Shown piece by piece: positions 32,934 to 44,560 of a stretch of DNA of 64,000 nucleotides (positions within the stretch are counted from its first letter, which is position 1; each line of letters begins with the position of its first letter). The stretch is from Toxorhynchites rutilus septentrionalis (Eukaryota > Arthropoda > Insecta > Diptera > Culicidae): positions 61,354,097 to 61,418,096 of the forward strand of contig NC_073746.1 of NCBI RefSeq assembly GCF_029784135.1, written 5' to 3'. The position numbers and the translations under genes are program-made. The notes under the pieces are model-generated. The model was not told where the DNA came from. It worked only from the letters and a program-made list of their open reading frames with translations, and searched no databases.

Positions 32934-34212
32934 TTAAGTCAGAGGGGACCAAGTCGCAAAATTAAAAATTTCGAGTTATTGATTACATTTGGTTAAGCAT
33001 TATGTAAGCTACATACTAAATATATCAGATTTGGAAAATCACGCACACAGCAGGAATAATGAATCGAAATTGTTATGATTGATCAACGAAAATCCCTCAT
33101 AGTATGCAGTCAGAGCGGACCATGTACTATTTACAATGGCGAAATGGCTCTATATCATGAGCAGACAGAGTGGACCATGTGACATTCATTAGAAAAATAT
33201 ATTAAATCAATTTCCAATCGCCGAATTCAAACCAACAAAACTTTTTATTGAAGCTAATAGGCACCTTGTCGAAATGTGCTTGAACCCGTTAGTGTAAGAT
33301 GTGCACATTCTGGGTATATTAGAAAATAAACTTGGCTGATCGGATCAGTCAAAAATGCTGACCTTCAGTGTGAATGATCGCAAAATGTACTATTTCAGAG
33401 TGCGATTTAGGCTGAAGCAAGGACAATGAATTCAAATTTGACGATTCTATTGACGAATACTGTCTAAGATGATTGAAAATGGGATGTTTATGTTTAACAT
33501 AATTGCCGTGCAATCATATTCTTGCCAGCAGTAGATGGCAGAGACTATTATGCTGAACGCAAACAAATGTGTATGCAGTTCTAAACTCAGAATCCTTTTC
33601 GCTCTAATTTTCATAGCAGAATGGCACACTATGACTCACAAATGTTAATTGAGGGGCTTAGAATGAAAGGGGTGTAAGTGATTTAATCGATTTCTCTACA
33701 TCGACTCTCTCTTTTGGTCATAACTTACACAATACATTCCCAGCTGTATTTGACAATATGGAAGACAGGTTAGAGCCTCATCTATCGGATTCTATAGCAA
33801 ACTCAAATTGGAAAGTTTGTGCAGTTGAGTTATCAACTGAAGAAAAAGTTGATGAAGAGAAATCGATCAAGTCACTTACACCCCTTGCATTCTAAGCCCC
33901 TCAATTGATTGAGAAATATTTTGAAATTGTTCAGTCATAGTGAACCAACTCTTAAAAATGCTTCATTTGGTTCAGTCAGAGTGGACTATGTACGTATAGG
34001 CAACCAAGTAACTGCCTTTTTCGGCATGATACTTGATGTTTTTTACAACTATCATACGTCAAAGTATTGCCAGAGAGTAGCTAACATTTTTGAGAACAAT
34101 ATTGAACGAAAAAAATAAAAGCTTTCAAAGTTGCAGAGCATTAAACTTTATGTTCGTTTTTCTCGGAATCATAAAAATGTCACATGGTCCGGTCTGACTT
34201 AACACCGACCAT
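32934..34212. mobile_element. TIR element with repeated GGACCATGT motifs
   Basis: The ends ATGGTCGGTGTTAAGTCAGA (left) and its inverse (right, 34,193-34,212) are a perfect 20-bp pair, followed on each side by GGACCA.GT. The motif CAGAG.GGACCATGT recurs inside near 33,111, 33,163 and 33,975, like subterminal binding sites. A 252-bp MITE (33,651-33,902) is nested. Non-coding; superfamily not identified and target duplication unclear. Confidence 0.7.
33651..33902. mobile_element. MITE family G, copy 1 (nested)
   Basis: Ends GAGGGGCTTAGAATG and its inverse, followed inward by AAGGGGTGTAAGTGA on both sides. AATT precedes and follows the element, suggesting a 4-bp target duplication. The copy at 43,406-43,660 is in the opposite orientation relative to the asymmetric interior (TCAAATACAGCTGGGAAT in one strand only). 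Confidence 0.8.
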
Positions 34213-36459
34213 TTGACGAAAATAAAAATTATAGAAATGATGAAAAATATAAAAAATATATGTTTTTTCGCTGCACGAGAAATGTTGTTTCAATTTTGGC
34301 ATAACCCAAGGCGCCATAAAATAAGCTGTGAGCACCGATAAACGTTTTGGGGTTAACGGGCAGTAGCAAGTATAGTTCCAACATTTTTTTTTTTTTACAG
34401 TGTCAATATTTTTTTTTATCAAAGGTTCTCTGAAGTTTGAGTCGATTCCTTGCCTAGTATCCACGGCCTTCTAAAGGGTTAATCAACAGCAAAGTTTTCC
34501 AATTGTTATGTATTCCGTATGATTAAAGAAGTGTGGTTATAGGGGTCTGATGTATCACTTCATTCTAGAAAAGGGGTCTTTTGCATAAAATAGTTTGAGA
34601 ATCCCTTTACTACACGATATGTAATCTCTCTTGCGATACTGACACCATCGGGTGATGAGGCTAAGTACTCATCGGACCGCCCTCGTATTTAACCCGAATC
34701 AGACAATTCTAATGTTTTGAATTTCACCCAAAAATAATGGATTGATTTTTCCCTAACCAAATATATAAGAACTCAAAAACCAACCACTATTGGTAATTCT
34801 AATGTATTGAGTTAGTCGGCACGCATCACTAGCTACGGCTATTTCGATTCATAATACATACGCTCCAACATAATGTATATTTTTATCTTCGACACGACCA
34901 GGGACACCAGTCTGCCTTGGCGCTATCAGAGCTCCGATCTCCAGCATCGCACCTATCATCGATATCGGATATGGCCCCCCTCGGGAGGCATATCATAACT
35001 CATCGGCTTCCTAGCACCGACTGCCGACGCTTTTCCGGACAACTAGGGCAACGTGTTCCGATAATTGAATTTCAAGTGCTGTTATGTACGCGGCCAAGTT
35101 CACCGGCATGATCTCATAATAAAGGTGTAGCGCAGAGCAAACAAAAAGTGAGGCATAGCAATACACAAAACGGCAAAGAGAGAAAAAAATAACAATAAAG
35201 AAAATAATATATCTGCATCAACGGCAGCAGCAGCCGTTGTACAGTTCCGCCAGAGGGCAGTCATCCAGTCCGAGCGACTGTAAAGTATAAAAATGAACAT
35301 TGCAATGGCTTTTTCTTCTGTTTCTCCGTTCCCAGCCACTGCTAGACGAAAAGTCGGATGAAGGGATTAGTGGTCAACGACGACGACGAAGACGACGGTG
35401 GCGGCGGTGTGCGCCTATAAACCTTATAGCGGATTTCCCCCTGGATTAATTAGGGGAGACTGTGGTGTGGTTTCGTTTATTAAATATTATGACATATTGT
35501 GTACTACAGGAAGTTGGCTAAACACACGGCAGGCAGTTTTTAGCGTGCGAACCGAGCAATTATATTTTCTGATGATTTCAGAGCAAATGTTCACTTTTAC
35601 GACTTGAACGCCAACACATTATTCCCTCTAGCTCTCCCCTAGGTCCCGCGAACGGTGTAACACAAGGAACGATATCTAAGCCCGTCCGAAGGCAGTGGAG
35701 TTTTCTCAGACGACCCCCTCTGTTCATGCTAGGCTTCTAGTTTTCCTTCTCTGTCCCACCACAAACCTCAAGCCCAAATAGGATAGCGGAGAACAAATCA
35801 ACGATAAATCGTTGCTAAAAGTGGGAAAAGTGACTTCATCAGCAGCGTGGCGATTGCTTTCTTTCGCGAAGCGAATATCAACGCGACTGACGCTGAAGTG
35901 TTTAGACTGTCGCCGAGAACACATCCGCACTCGCGGACATTCCTGCGCGGATGATTCAACTGGGACGGGAATAGTTTATAGATCTTCTTGGTGCTTTCCT
36001 CCTCGCGCACAATTTGCCTTTTCGTAATCCGCGACGGCTACACACCAGACCGACCACCGGCTCGGGTTCCGATGAGTCAGAGTCAGAGTCAGCGGTTGAT
36101 CAGCTGGTTTCGTGAATTGCACACTCCGAAGGTAGGTGAGGTGAGCACAGATAAATGTCGTTGCTGTTTTTGGACCCCGAAAGAGTCTCGTTTCATGTAT
36201 TTATCCGTGAAGCGAGTGCAGCATCCAGTTGGGGGCGAGGCTTATTTTAGTGTAATGAATAAAATTGTCTGCTCCTGGCATACCTGGTCGGAGGCGGCAG
36301 GTCATGACTTATGTGTTGCACAAACAGGAGGGCTAGAAATGTTTCCTAACACGATTGGCGTTTTCGTTCGGTTTTATTGCAGGAAGCAAGTTCCATCAAT
36401 GCACAATGGTCCAGGAGATGTATTCAAGTGGAAATTAGCATCTAGAGCTCGACAGTTAT
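34213..36459. other. Host-like stretch, candidate 5-prime exon near 36.07 kb
   Basis: From 34.8 kb the sequence is GC-balanced and free of repeats with partners. At 36,072 ATG opens SQSQSQRLISWFRELHTPK and is followed by GTAGGTGAG (about 36,132), a good splice-donor sequence, so this may be a first exon on the plus strand. ORFs on the other strand (35,724-36,010) overlap without motifs. Without an identifiable product the exon is speculative. Confidence 0.25.
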
Positions 36460-37945
36460 TCTCTAGACAAAAACTGCCTTCGACAAAGTTGTTACATATA
36501 ACAAAGCGCTTATTTTGATGTTGTCAAAAACATGGGTAACCAAAATTTTCGATGAAATAAAAAATCTAACTTTCTTATCTTCATAGATAGACGTAAATAT
36601 GGTTCGTCAATGTTTTAGCCCCAGTTAATTTAAGCAAATTTGTTGAACGAAGTTTTTAACTATCTCTTGAAAATGTTTCTAAGTTCCGTTAGGTTCACCA
36701 TGAAAAAAACGGTTTTTGTGCTCTAACTTTTATATTTAAAATTTTAAATCCAAACTGTCTTCAGAACACTTTTAGAGCTTACTAAGACAAATATTTTGCG
36801 ATACAGAACTTGTCAATATCTCAATTCTATTCTAAGTTATTGATATTTCTTTCCAAAAAATACGCTCTCTTCATTTGCTTGTCACTCTTTCTGGGGCAAA
36901 CATAACAAAAGTTTGTTGACGGCATTTGAAAGAACATACTTCACTCTACATAATATGGGATCTCCAAAACTATATTATTTTTGGTATTTGAGTAAATTAA
37001 AATTGAAATCATGAGTTTTAGGTGGAAAAGCATCAATAACTTTAAGTAGGATCAATATATTGGCAAGTTCTGCATCGCAAAATTTTTGTCTTGATAAGCA
37101 CTAAAAGTCGTTCAAAGATAATTTTGATGTGGGATTTTAATTATAAAAGTTAGAGAAAAAAAAACCATTCTTTCAAGGTCACCATAATGAGACTTAGAAT
37201 AATAAGCGCTATATCGCATATTTCAAGAGATAGAATAAAACTTTTTTGCCTGAAATAACTGAGGCTACAACATTGTCAAACTTCATTTATCTCTACCTAT
37301 AAAGATAAGAAAGTTAGATTTTTTATTTCATTGAAAATTTCGGTCACCCTATTTTTGACGACATGAAAATAAGCATCCTATCACATGTAATAACTTTGTC
37401 GAAAACAGTTTTTGTCTAAAGAATGAAGATCTTCCAGAAAGTTGATTTTAGCACTTTCTATCTAAGTTGCGTTAGGGGTCACCATGAAAAAGCGGGTTTT
37501 TTGCTCTAACTTTTATTTTTCAAACATCTACATAAAAATTGTCTTGGGGCAACTTTTATAGCTTATCATGACCAACATTTTGCGATGCAGAACTTGTCAA
37601 TATCATAATCCTACTCAAAGTTATTGATAGGTTTTCACTCAAAAACTCGTGATTTCAATTTTAGTTTACTCAAATACAAAAAATAACACAGTTTTGCAAA
37701 TCCCACATTATGTAGAGTGAAGTATGTTCTTTCAAATGCCGTGAACAAATATTTTTTTATGTTTGCCCAAAAAAGAATGACAAGCAAATGAAGAGAGCGT
37801 ATTTTTTGAGATATTGACAAATTCTGCATCGCAAAATGTTTGTCTTAGTAAGCTCTAAAAGTGTTCTGAAGACGGTTTGCATTTAAAATTTTAAATATAA
37901 AAGTTAGAGCACAAAAACCATTTACTTCATGGTGACTAAAGTAAG
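36460..37945. mobile_element. Composite palindrome of four alternating 130-160-bp units
   Basis: Units containing CTCTAACTTTTAT, TTTTGCGAT.CAGAACTTG and GTTATTGAT occur at about 36,690-36,850 (+), 37,020-37,185 (-), 37,465-37,635 (+) and 37,808-37,940 (-). The spacers are also inverted copies: 36,880-37,010 against 37,624-37,790 (CACTCTACATAAT, TCAAATGCCGT), and 36,470-36,600 against 37,300-37,440 (AATCTAACTTTCTTATCTT). The block is thus two inverted halves, each itself palindromic. Non-coding; the ends are not defined. Confidence 0.7.
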
Positions 37946-38300
37946 GTAAACTGAGTAGTAACTAAGTAGTCATGAACGGCGCGCTCCGTTTGCCACAAGA
38001 GTAGATCGCTTTCCAAATCATGTATTTCTTGGCAAACTTTTAGAATTTCTGCTTCCTTACATCCTCCGGAACATCAAACTTGTGCTGGACAGTGAAGAAC
38101 AATAGCCCCAAAAGTCCGTCTTGACTCCATGTCTCATCATCCACAATCATCTGGGTGCACAGTTTTCGGGCCCGTGACTTTTCCACCGTATTTTGCCTTT
38201 CGTCACGATTTGGAGCCTTCTGCACTTTGTAACTGCACGATTCAGAGTTGTTTCCCGATGTCCCGATGAGAGAGTTGAGGATTTTCCAGGAGCTTGCGTA
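37946..38300 (-). pseudogene. DD37-type Tc1/mariner transposase fragment
   Basis: On the minus strand YKVQKAPNRDERQNTVEKSR, then ARKLCTQMIVDDETW holds the first catalytic aspartate block (VDDET). After a stop, KFAKKYMIWKAIYSCGKRSA matches the next conserved block of the mosquito DD37E/maT group. An N-terminal piece ENPQLSHRDIGKQL lies upstream in another frame. The second and third catalytic blocks are absent. It is related to, but clearly different from, the 62-63 kb transposase; without the C-terminus, DD37E and DD37D cannot be told apart. Confidence 0.75.
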
Positions 38301-38588
38301 ACACGCTATTTTCTACAATTTTCGAAAACTGACAGCGATAAAAATACGGTATAAACAATACACTCTAAACTACTTCTACTTAAATTTTCATGGGAAAATG
38401 CCTTATGAGTAACAATGTTTTTTTCCGTGATGCAACTTGATGTGAGACACCCTATAATCAGATGCTTTGTTACATTATACAAGTGCATTGCTTTTACGTC
38501 GAATTCACTGTTAAAAATAAGTTCTCGCGTAACTTTTGAAAATGTCCTAAGTAACAAATGTAAACAAATTGAGTTAATGGATGCACAC

Positions 38589-39422
38589 TAGGGTGCCAAT
38601 TAATGTATGGGAAAAAAACGATCCTAAAATTTCAAAAAGTCACCCTATACAAAATGTTCACCACTTCGAAAAAAACACCCTATGCCAAGTTTCAGCTCAA
38701 TCGGACTTAAGCGAAAGTGGCGCGAAGCGTTCAAAGTTTGAGTTTTTTGAAAATCGAAAAATCACCCGAGATCACGCAAGAAAAAAATTAACGTTAAAAT
38801 AGAGGTTTTAAAAAAAAATTTGATGCCAAATGTCTTAAAATGGCATGAAACTTCGAGATCTAGTGTCATCTCGATATTTTTTTTGTCAAAAATCGGGACT
38901 TCGTTTTCTTCGGAATACGAAACGAAAAGTATGGATTTGGGTGCCAATAAAAAATTGAACGTTTGTGACACCAGTAAATGAAGTCCGAATGAGCTAATAT
39001 TTTGCATATGGTATATTATCGTGCAAATCAACATTTCGTAGCAAGTTCCGAATGAAAAATCGAGATAACTATTTTTATTGGCACTCAAAACCATACTTTT
39101 CATTTTGTATTCCGAAAAGTCCCAGAATGCCGATTTTTGACAATAAAAAAATTCGAGATGGCACTAGATCTCCACGTTTCATGCAATTTTAAGACATTTG
39201 GCATCAAAAAAATCGAAAACCTCGATTCCTCGATTTACTTTCCTTACTTTACTTGGGTGATCTTTCGATTTTCAAAAAAACTCAAAGTTTGACCGCTTTG
39301 CGCCACTCTCCCTTAAGTCCGATTGAGCTGAAATTTGGCATAGGGTGTTTATTCGAGGTGGTGAACATTTTTTATGGGATAACTTTTTAAAATTCGAAAT
39401 GACCATTTTCATTGGCACTCTA
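38589..39422. mobile_element. hAT-like foldback MITE, copy 2, with 8-bp target duplication
   Basis: Ends TAGGGTGCCAAT and its inverse. ATGCACAC (38,581-38,588) and ATGAACAC (39,423-39,430) flank it as an 8-bp duplication with one mismatch. The sequence at 49,678-49,800 is the same locus type without the element and has a single ATGCACAC, which confirms the boundaries. The arms (about 150 bp, including CAATCGGACTTAAG and GTGGCGC.AAGCG) are inverted, as are inner segments. TAGGG ends with 8-bp duplications fit hAT. Copy 1 is at 13,555-14,337. Confidence 0.92.
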
Positions 39423-39430
39423 ATGAACAC

Positions 39431-42247
39431 TATTAGTTCTCAATTATTGAATGCATTGAGAAAACAATCGTTCAAGTATCTATCTTTTTCACCTTTTAAT
39501 CGCCGATACAAAAAATGTCCAATGTACAGATTCGAATTTTAAGCACTCGACTGTTACTTTGGACAGCACTTTCCTCTGACGCTCGATACGTCCGAAGTAA
39601 TAAAGCAATCAAAAGAACACGAAGCCGCACTTCGGTCATTTTGAGTTTTTTGTTATTTTCGGGTGTTGATATCGTTTTTAGTTCAATTCAACGAGTTATA
39701 ACAATAATGATCTGCTTTTAGCACGAAGTGCAAGTATTTGGATCAGTGTTCAGCAGTTATTTTCAAATTCTCATCGTGCAACGTTATTTGTCCAATGTAC
39801 AAAGCGGTCAGTCAAAACGTCCAATGTAGCTTTTTTCACTCGGAGGCTTCAATTCCAAATTAAATTCACACCCAACAAGGGAAAAAAATCACATGACAAT
39901 AGTTACGATTGATTTTCCAGAGTTACTATTGACTGCTAGTGGTAAAAGTAGTGATACAGATCGATTCCTTTTGAGACAATTCGCGGAACAATATTCCGAT
40001 CTTCAACTTCGTTTTTCTCGAGTTGATGTGGATGTTACATAGAACCTTTTCAAAAGTTACGCTAGATTTCATTCTTCCTCGTCAAATGGACTTCATTGCG
40101 TATTGAAATGACTCCCAAAATGAAAGTGTTTCTCTCTCATGTATCACGTATGCAGGTATCGATGTTTGAGTTCAAAGTGGTTCGGCATATACTAAAGGTG
40201 AGCTAGATTTTTTTTGTATCGTACCCAATCATTACTCTCACATATAAAATAGCGTGCAGTGTTGTGTTCAGAAACACTAACAAATGTGAATTTTGTTGAT
40301 ATAAACCCGTTTTTCTGTATGTTTTTTTCATAAAATTGAACTCGGAAACAAAGTGAACTAAAATTTTGTTTAGAATTTCTCCCAAACTACACGTCATTTT
40401 TCACGCTATTATATTAACGCGAGGACCTTATAGCATACCTTATAACGCAACGCGGGTGAAGAGATTCGTGTCAGAGGGAGTAGAAGTGTGAATTGAAGTC
40501 AGGTTGAATGAAGAGGCAGATTTGTATTCATTAGTTACGTCAATTAGAATAACCAATTGCTAGAATGTTCATCAGTCATCCTCGCTCTTAACGCTCGTCA
40601 ATTCATTTTCTTGTCAATTCAAATCATGTCGACGGAGAATGACGAAGTAGTCCTAATCGAAGCGAAGCTACTGAGAGGAGAGTCGATTTTCATGTTTCAT
40701 CTTCGAAGATTTCGGGCCCTGATTGGATGTCTAAAATATTTTTTTCGGTTTGTTAGTCAAACCTGTGGGTACATGGTTATGTTACCTTGAATATATTAGT
40801 CGATTTTTTCCCAAGTTCGATGTTTGACATTGTTTGCCACTGTTGACAATTAAAAAGTGACAAACAAAATAGTATTTGTACCAAATTCAAGCTAAACTTT
40901 ATCTCTCTCTCGCTCTTTCTCACAAAGTAACACTTAAGCATTGTTTACCAACGACAGTGACGCCGGAATATTTTGGCAAGGGTAGTCTTATCCGCATGGA
41001 ATCAAAGTAGAACTTTTATTCTGCAGCTCACTTCGGGAACTAAAATTGGGTCTGGAAAAGATTTATGATCAATAGATTCCATGGTTGCAGGCCGCACCTT
41101 TCAAATTTATATTTTGCAATGACTCTAACGCTTTGTTTAGCAGTGAAACGAAATCCCGTTCTGAATCTTTGCACCTCCATTTTCAAAATACCACATAACG
41201 AATGTGGTATCGTAGGTAGCTTTCATTGGTATAGAAAATTAAACGTCGGGGGTGATCACGAACAAACGGTGAAAACTGAATTATTTGCATGCAAGGTTAT
41301 ATGCACTTCATTTCATTTTCACCGTGAAGTGACGTTAGTGATCAGGCACGTCTGGTGAATCTAGTCTGAATTGAGTAAGTGAGTTTGGAAGCAGACATAC
41401 AAAGTTAATACCACGATCTTTACAGAATTGAACCGTCCCACAGGCAGAGATGCCAAATGGAATTTCCAAATGGCTGGAAAAATTCTGGATTTTCTTTTTT
41501 CCAGTTTTTCTTTTTTGTCAATTTTGTTTATACTAGCAATGCAAAATTACGATATACAGTAGTAGTGTCAGTAAGTATCATTTTAATTTTTCTTATAATT
41601 ATTCTTTATGTTTGTGACCATACATTTTAACATTATACTTTTGTTTTACAGTTTGCGTCATTCTAGCTAACCCTGATTTTTCATTTTGCAATTTTTTGAA
41701 GTTAGAATTATGGCAATTCTACTTTTTTATTTTGTTTTGTTTAAATTTTATTCTGAAAACAATCGTTCAACGGTTGCTGAGGAATAGTTTTTCTCAATTT
41801 AAGAAAAGGAACATCATTCTCATGCGCTGAAATTTTTAAAATTTAAAATTTTACCTCCAAAAAAGAGAATAAAAGAAAATTTTACCACCAAAAAAGAATG
41901 TTACCTCCAAAAGATCCTTGCATTCTGAAATTCATTATCGATATCCTGAATATCATTTCATTCGCAAATATTGGGAAGACTTTGTAGAAGGACGAAATGC
42001 TCCATTTAAACGAACGAATGTCAATAAAAGGGAGGCAAATTAATAGGGAAAATTATTGGGAATGCAAATTAGTACTTCTGTGTGCTTACCCATAGTAAAA
42101 GATTATTTTTCATGAATTTCGCAAAAAACATATAGCTGTCTCTCCACAAATTGATAGTCTAGGTTTCTTTTTATAATAAAATTTGTCTTTAAGGCAGAAA
42201 TTCTAAAAAATGAATGTGTCCAACATCCTTGAAAAAATAAGATTGAG
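39431..42247. other. AT-rich stretch without recognised gene
   Basis: The first 60 bp continue the repeat that hosts copy 2 of the foldback and match 49,640-49,724 inverted. Beyond that, ORFs such as 40,557-40,790 and 41,065-41,358 (97 codons) lack motifs. At 41,850-41,920 a short unit TTACCTCCAAAA is repeated three times with variation. Confidence 0.4.
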
Positions 42248-42606
42248 TAGGGGAAGACGGACACTTGGCGGGAAAGATGGACACTAACTGAAAAATTCAA
42301 GTTCATGTACTCGATAAGATTTGAAGTCCTCAAACCTTAAAAATTATCTAACAAAAAGGCTTGATTAAATCACCTAAAAGGGCTTGTAATTTTTCTCATT
42401 TTTTCATGTCTAAAATAGCTTCCGGCATTCGGAATGACAAATTCAGATTACGTTTGAAAACCCGCTGTGCTGATTCGTCCATGATATGTGGTTGCCCTTG
42501 CAAATGTAGTTAGTGGGCATCTGTTAACAAAAGAAGGAGGAGATCATCAAATTGTTTTAAAAACAAAATGTTCGTCTTTTATCGGTGGAGTGTCCGTCTT
42601 ACCCGA
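42248..42606. mobile_element. 359-bp TIR element with GGGGAAGACGGACACT ends
   Basis: Left TAGGGGAAGACGGACACTTG and right, inverted, TCGGGTAAGACGGACACTCC match. GGAAAGATGGACACT recurs just inside the left end. Non-coding. The style (G-run, then a purine-rich block with GGAC) recalls the 19,127-20,118 element, but the sequences differ. No clear target duplication. Confidence 0.65.
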
Positions 42607-42980
42607 ATGCCATACAAATGAAACACAAATTTCTACATTGCTCGAGAATTAATCAAGCAACCGAAACGAAATTTGGCATGTAGAGGTTTTAGGATGCAAT
42701 AAATGATTCTATGGTGGTTAGATATTTCTCTCCCCCTCTCTTAGGGGGGGGGGGCTGCCATACAAATGAAAAACAAATTTCTGCATAACTCGTAAACTAA
42801 TCAAGCAAATGGAGCCAAATTTGGCATGTGAAGGCTTTAGGGGATATGAAACGTTTCTATGGTGAATAGACACTCCTCTCCTCTCTCTGAGGTGGGGTTG
42901 CCATACAAATGAAGCACACATTTCTTCATAACTCAAAAACTAATCAAGCAAATGGAACCAAATTTAGCATATGGAGGCGA
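42607..42980 (+). repeat. Three 145-bp units of the Helitron tandem repeat
   Basis: Units with GCCATACAAATGAAACACAA and ACTAATCAAGCAAATGGA.CC start near 42,612, 42,758 and 42,900, with a period of about 145 bp. They match, in the opposite orientation, the 143-bp units at 17,019-17,560. Neither Helitron terminus is present here, so this is an internal fragment. The TIR element at 42,248-42,606 abuts it. Confidence 0.8.
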
Positions 42981-43033
42981 TTTCCAAATGTGAAAAATAT
43001 GTTTTAATCCGCAAAATCACCTAGGCTTTCTTT

Positions 43034-43405
43034 TTGCCGTTAATATCCTTCAACTGGACAGATCACTTCATTGGAAATTTGCATGGTTATGCTTGTAGGC
43101 CAAAAAACAACAAAAATGCTTTTTTCTCAACACTAATGGTGTTAGTGATTACGTCTCCTATGCAAACATGGGCAGTAGAAACAAGGTTCAAAGGAATTGA
43201 AAGACAGATACATAGCACATCAGAAAATCGTGAGCCAAAAACCAAAATAAACAAATAAAGGTTATTATATGTACTGTTTTTGAACTCAGAAAACAGCCCA
43301 ACCGTGTCACGATGTTCGTGGTCGAACTGCTCCGAAACGGCTCGAACGATTTTCATGAAATTCAACACAAACTTGGTAGGCATGAGAATAGGACGTAAAC
43401 TATAT
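43034..43405. other. Short stretch without recognised features
   Basis: ORFs on both strands overlap; none has a motif. Confidence 0.35.
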
Positions 43406-43660
43406 GAGGGGCTTAGAATGCAAGGGGTGTAAGTGACTTGATCGATTTCTCATCATCAATTTTTTCTTTAGTCAATAACTCAATTGCAAAAACTTTCCAA
43501 TTTAAGTTTGCTATAGAATCTGATAGGTGAGGTTCTGACCTATCTTCCACATTGTCAAATACAGCTGGGAATATATTTGAGGCTAAGCTATGACCAAAAG
43601 AGAGAGTCGATGTAGAGAAATCGATCAAATCACTTACACCCCCTTCTTTCTAAGCCCCTC
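43406..43660. mobile_element. MITE family G, copy 2
   Basis: Ends GAGGGGCTTAGAATG and its inverse (TTCTTTCTAAGCCCCTC on the right). ATAT lies directly before and after, again a possible 4-bp target duplication. The interior is the reverse complement of the 33,651-33,902 copy, about 85-90 percent similar by eye. Confidence 0.8.
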
Positions 43661-43929
43661 ATATATGATACCGCTAGGGTACCGATTACCATGAGTGTAA
43701 TATCGATTAGGATGGTCCTATGCAGAAAAAAATCTGAATAATTTTAATTTCTATTTTTTCTTAAATTTGGCATAAAAGTACATATAATCTCGAAGTTTAC
43801 ACTCATCTCCTATTTTTCATCGCGATTTTAGTATTTTGGTATAATATCCAAATAATTAACCCGTAGTTTGTTTTTCCAACAGAGCGAATTTATTTACGTT
43901 GTTAAATGGCTAAGTTCACTTCATCGAAC

Positions 43930-44560
43930 TTTCATCCTCACATGCGCCAATAACCTCAATTCGGCTAAAACCATGCGTATTGCCAGCGAGCTGGAAGGCT
44001 TCTTGAATAAACGTAATGAATTATTGAAATTCTTCATATCATACATGCTCGGTTTGACAATTACGTTATTTGCATCAATTCTAATAAAACACCGATTGAA
44101 GAACACGTGTATACATTCAATGCGTATGTTGTCGAATACATTTCTGGAGTCATGGTAGGAGACTACACAGCAACGCAAGAAATTGTGATTCGAAGAAGAA
44201 CCAATAATCTGGAGTTTATCGTTGACACCCACCGTTCAAACGACGCTCTCCATCTTCTTCTTCGATGGTACTAATGTTCCTAACGTTCACCATCTCAACT
44301 TAGAATGACTTGCAAACGATATAGAGGAAGAGAGCGAACGACTGCGATTCTAGATAATCAGAAGTGGTGTGAGGAAAAATACACTCACTTGCGAGACGCT
44401 ATCATGAGTAACGCCGTCGTTGCCATAAAATAATGAAATGTAGAATGAGCTTCATTACAACGTTACATGTATTAAGTTCGACGACTTGCTGATTCGGCTG
44501 GATGGCAAAAGCACATTCATATACACAACTATTCACCCGTACTCTGAAATCCAATCGAGT
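43930..44560 (+). pseudogene. Helitron Rep/helicase protein, N-terminal domain (broken)
   Basis: In one frame IASELEGFLNKRNELLKFF resembles the L..mLhe.N.lvr.fk segment. In the next frame YVICINSNKTPIEEHVYTFN, then VMVGDYTATQEIVIRRR and FIVDTHRSNDALHLLL match the Helitron-like N domain (family form: VMVG...R.IVLRRR..L..I.E.HRSYDALQYPL). A stop follows at 44,272. Further on, NQKWCEEKYTHLRDAIMSN matches the ..eYIHLRDAI block in a third frame. The Rep catalytic tyrosines and the helicase are not found. The protein drives rolling-circle transposition; this is a dead relic. It lies in the same orientation as, and 0.8 kb upstream of, a Helitron-type 3-prime end at 45,332. Confidence 0.8.
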
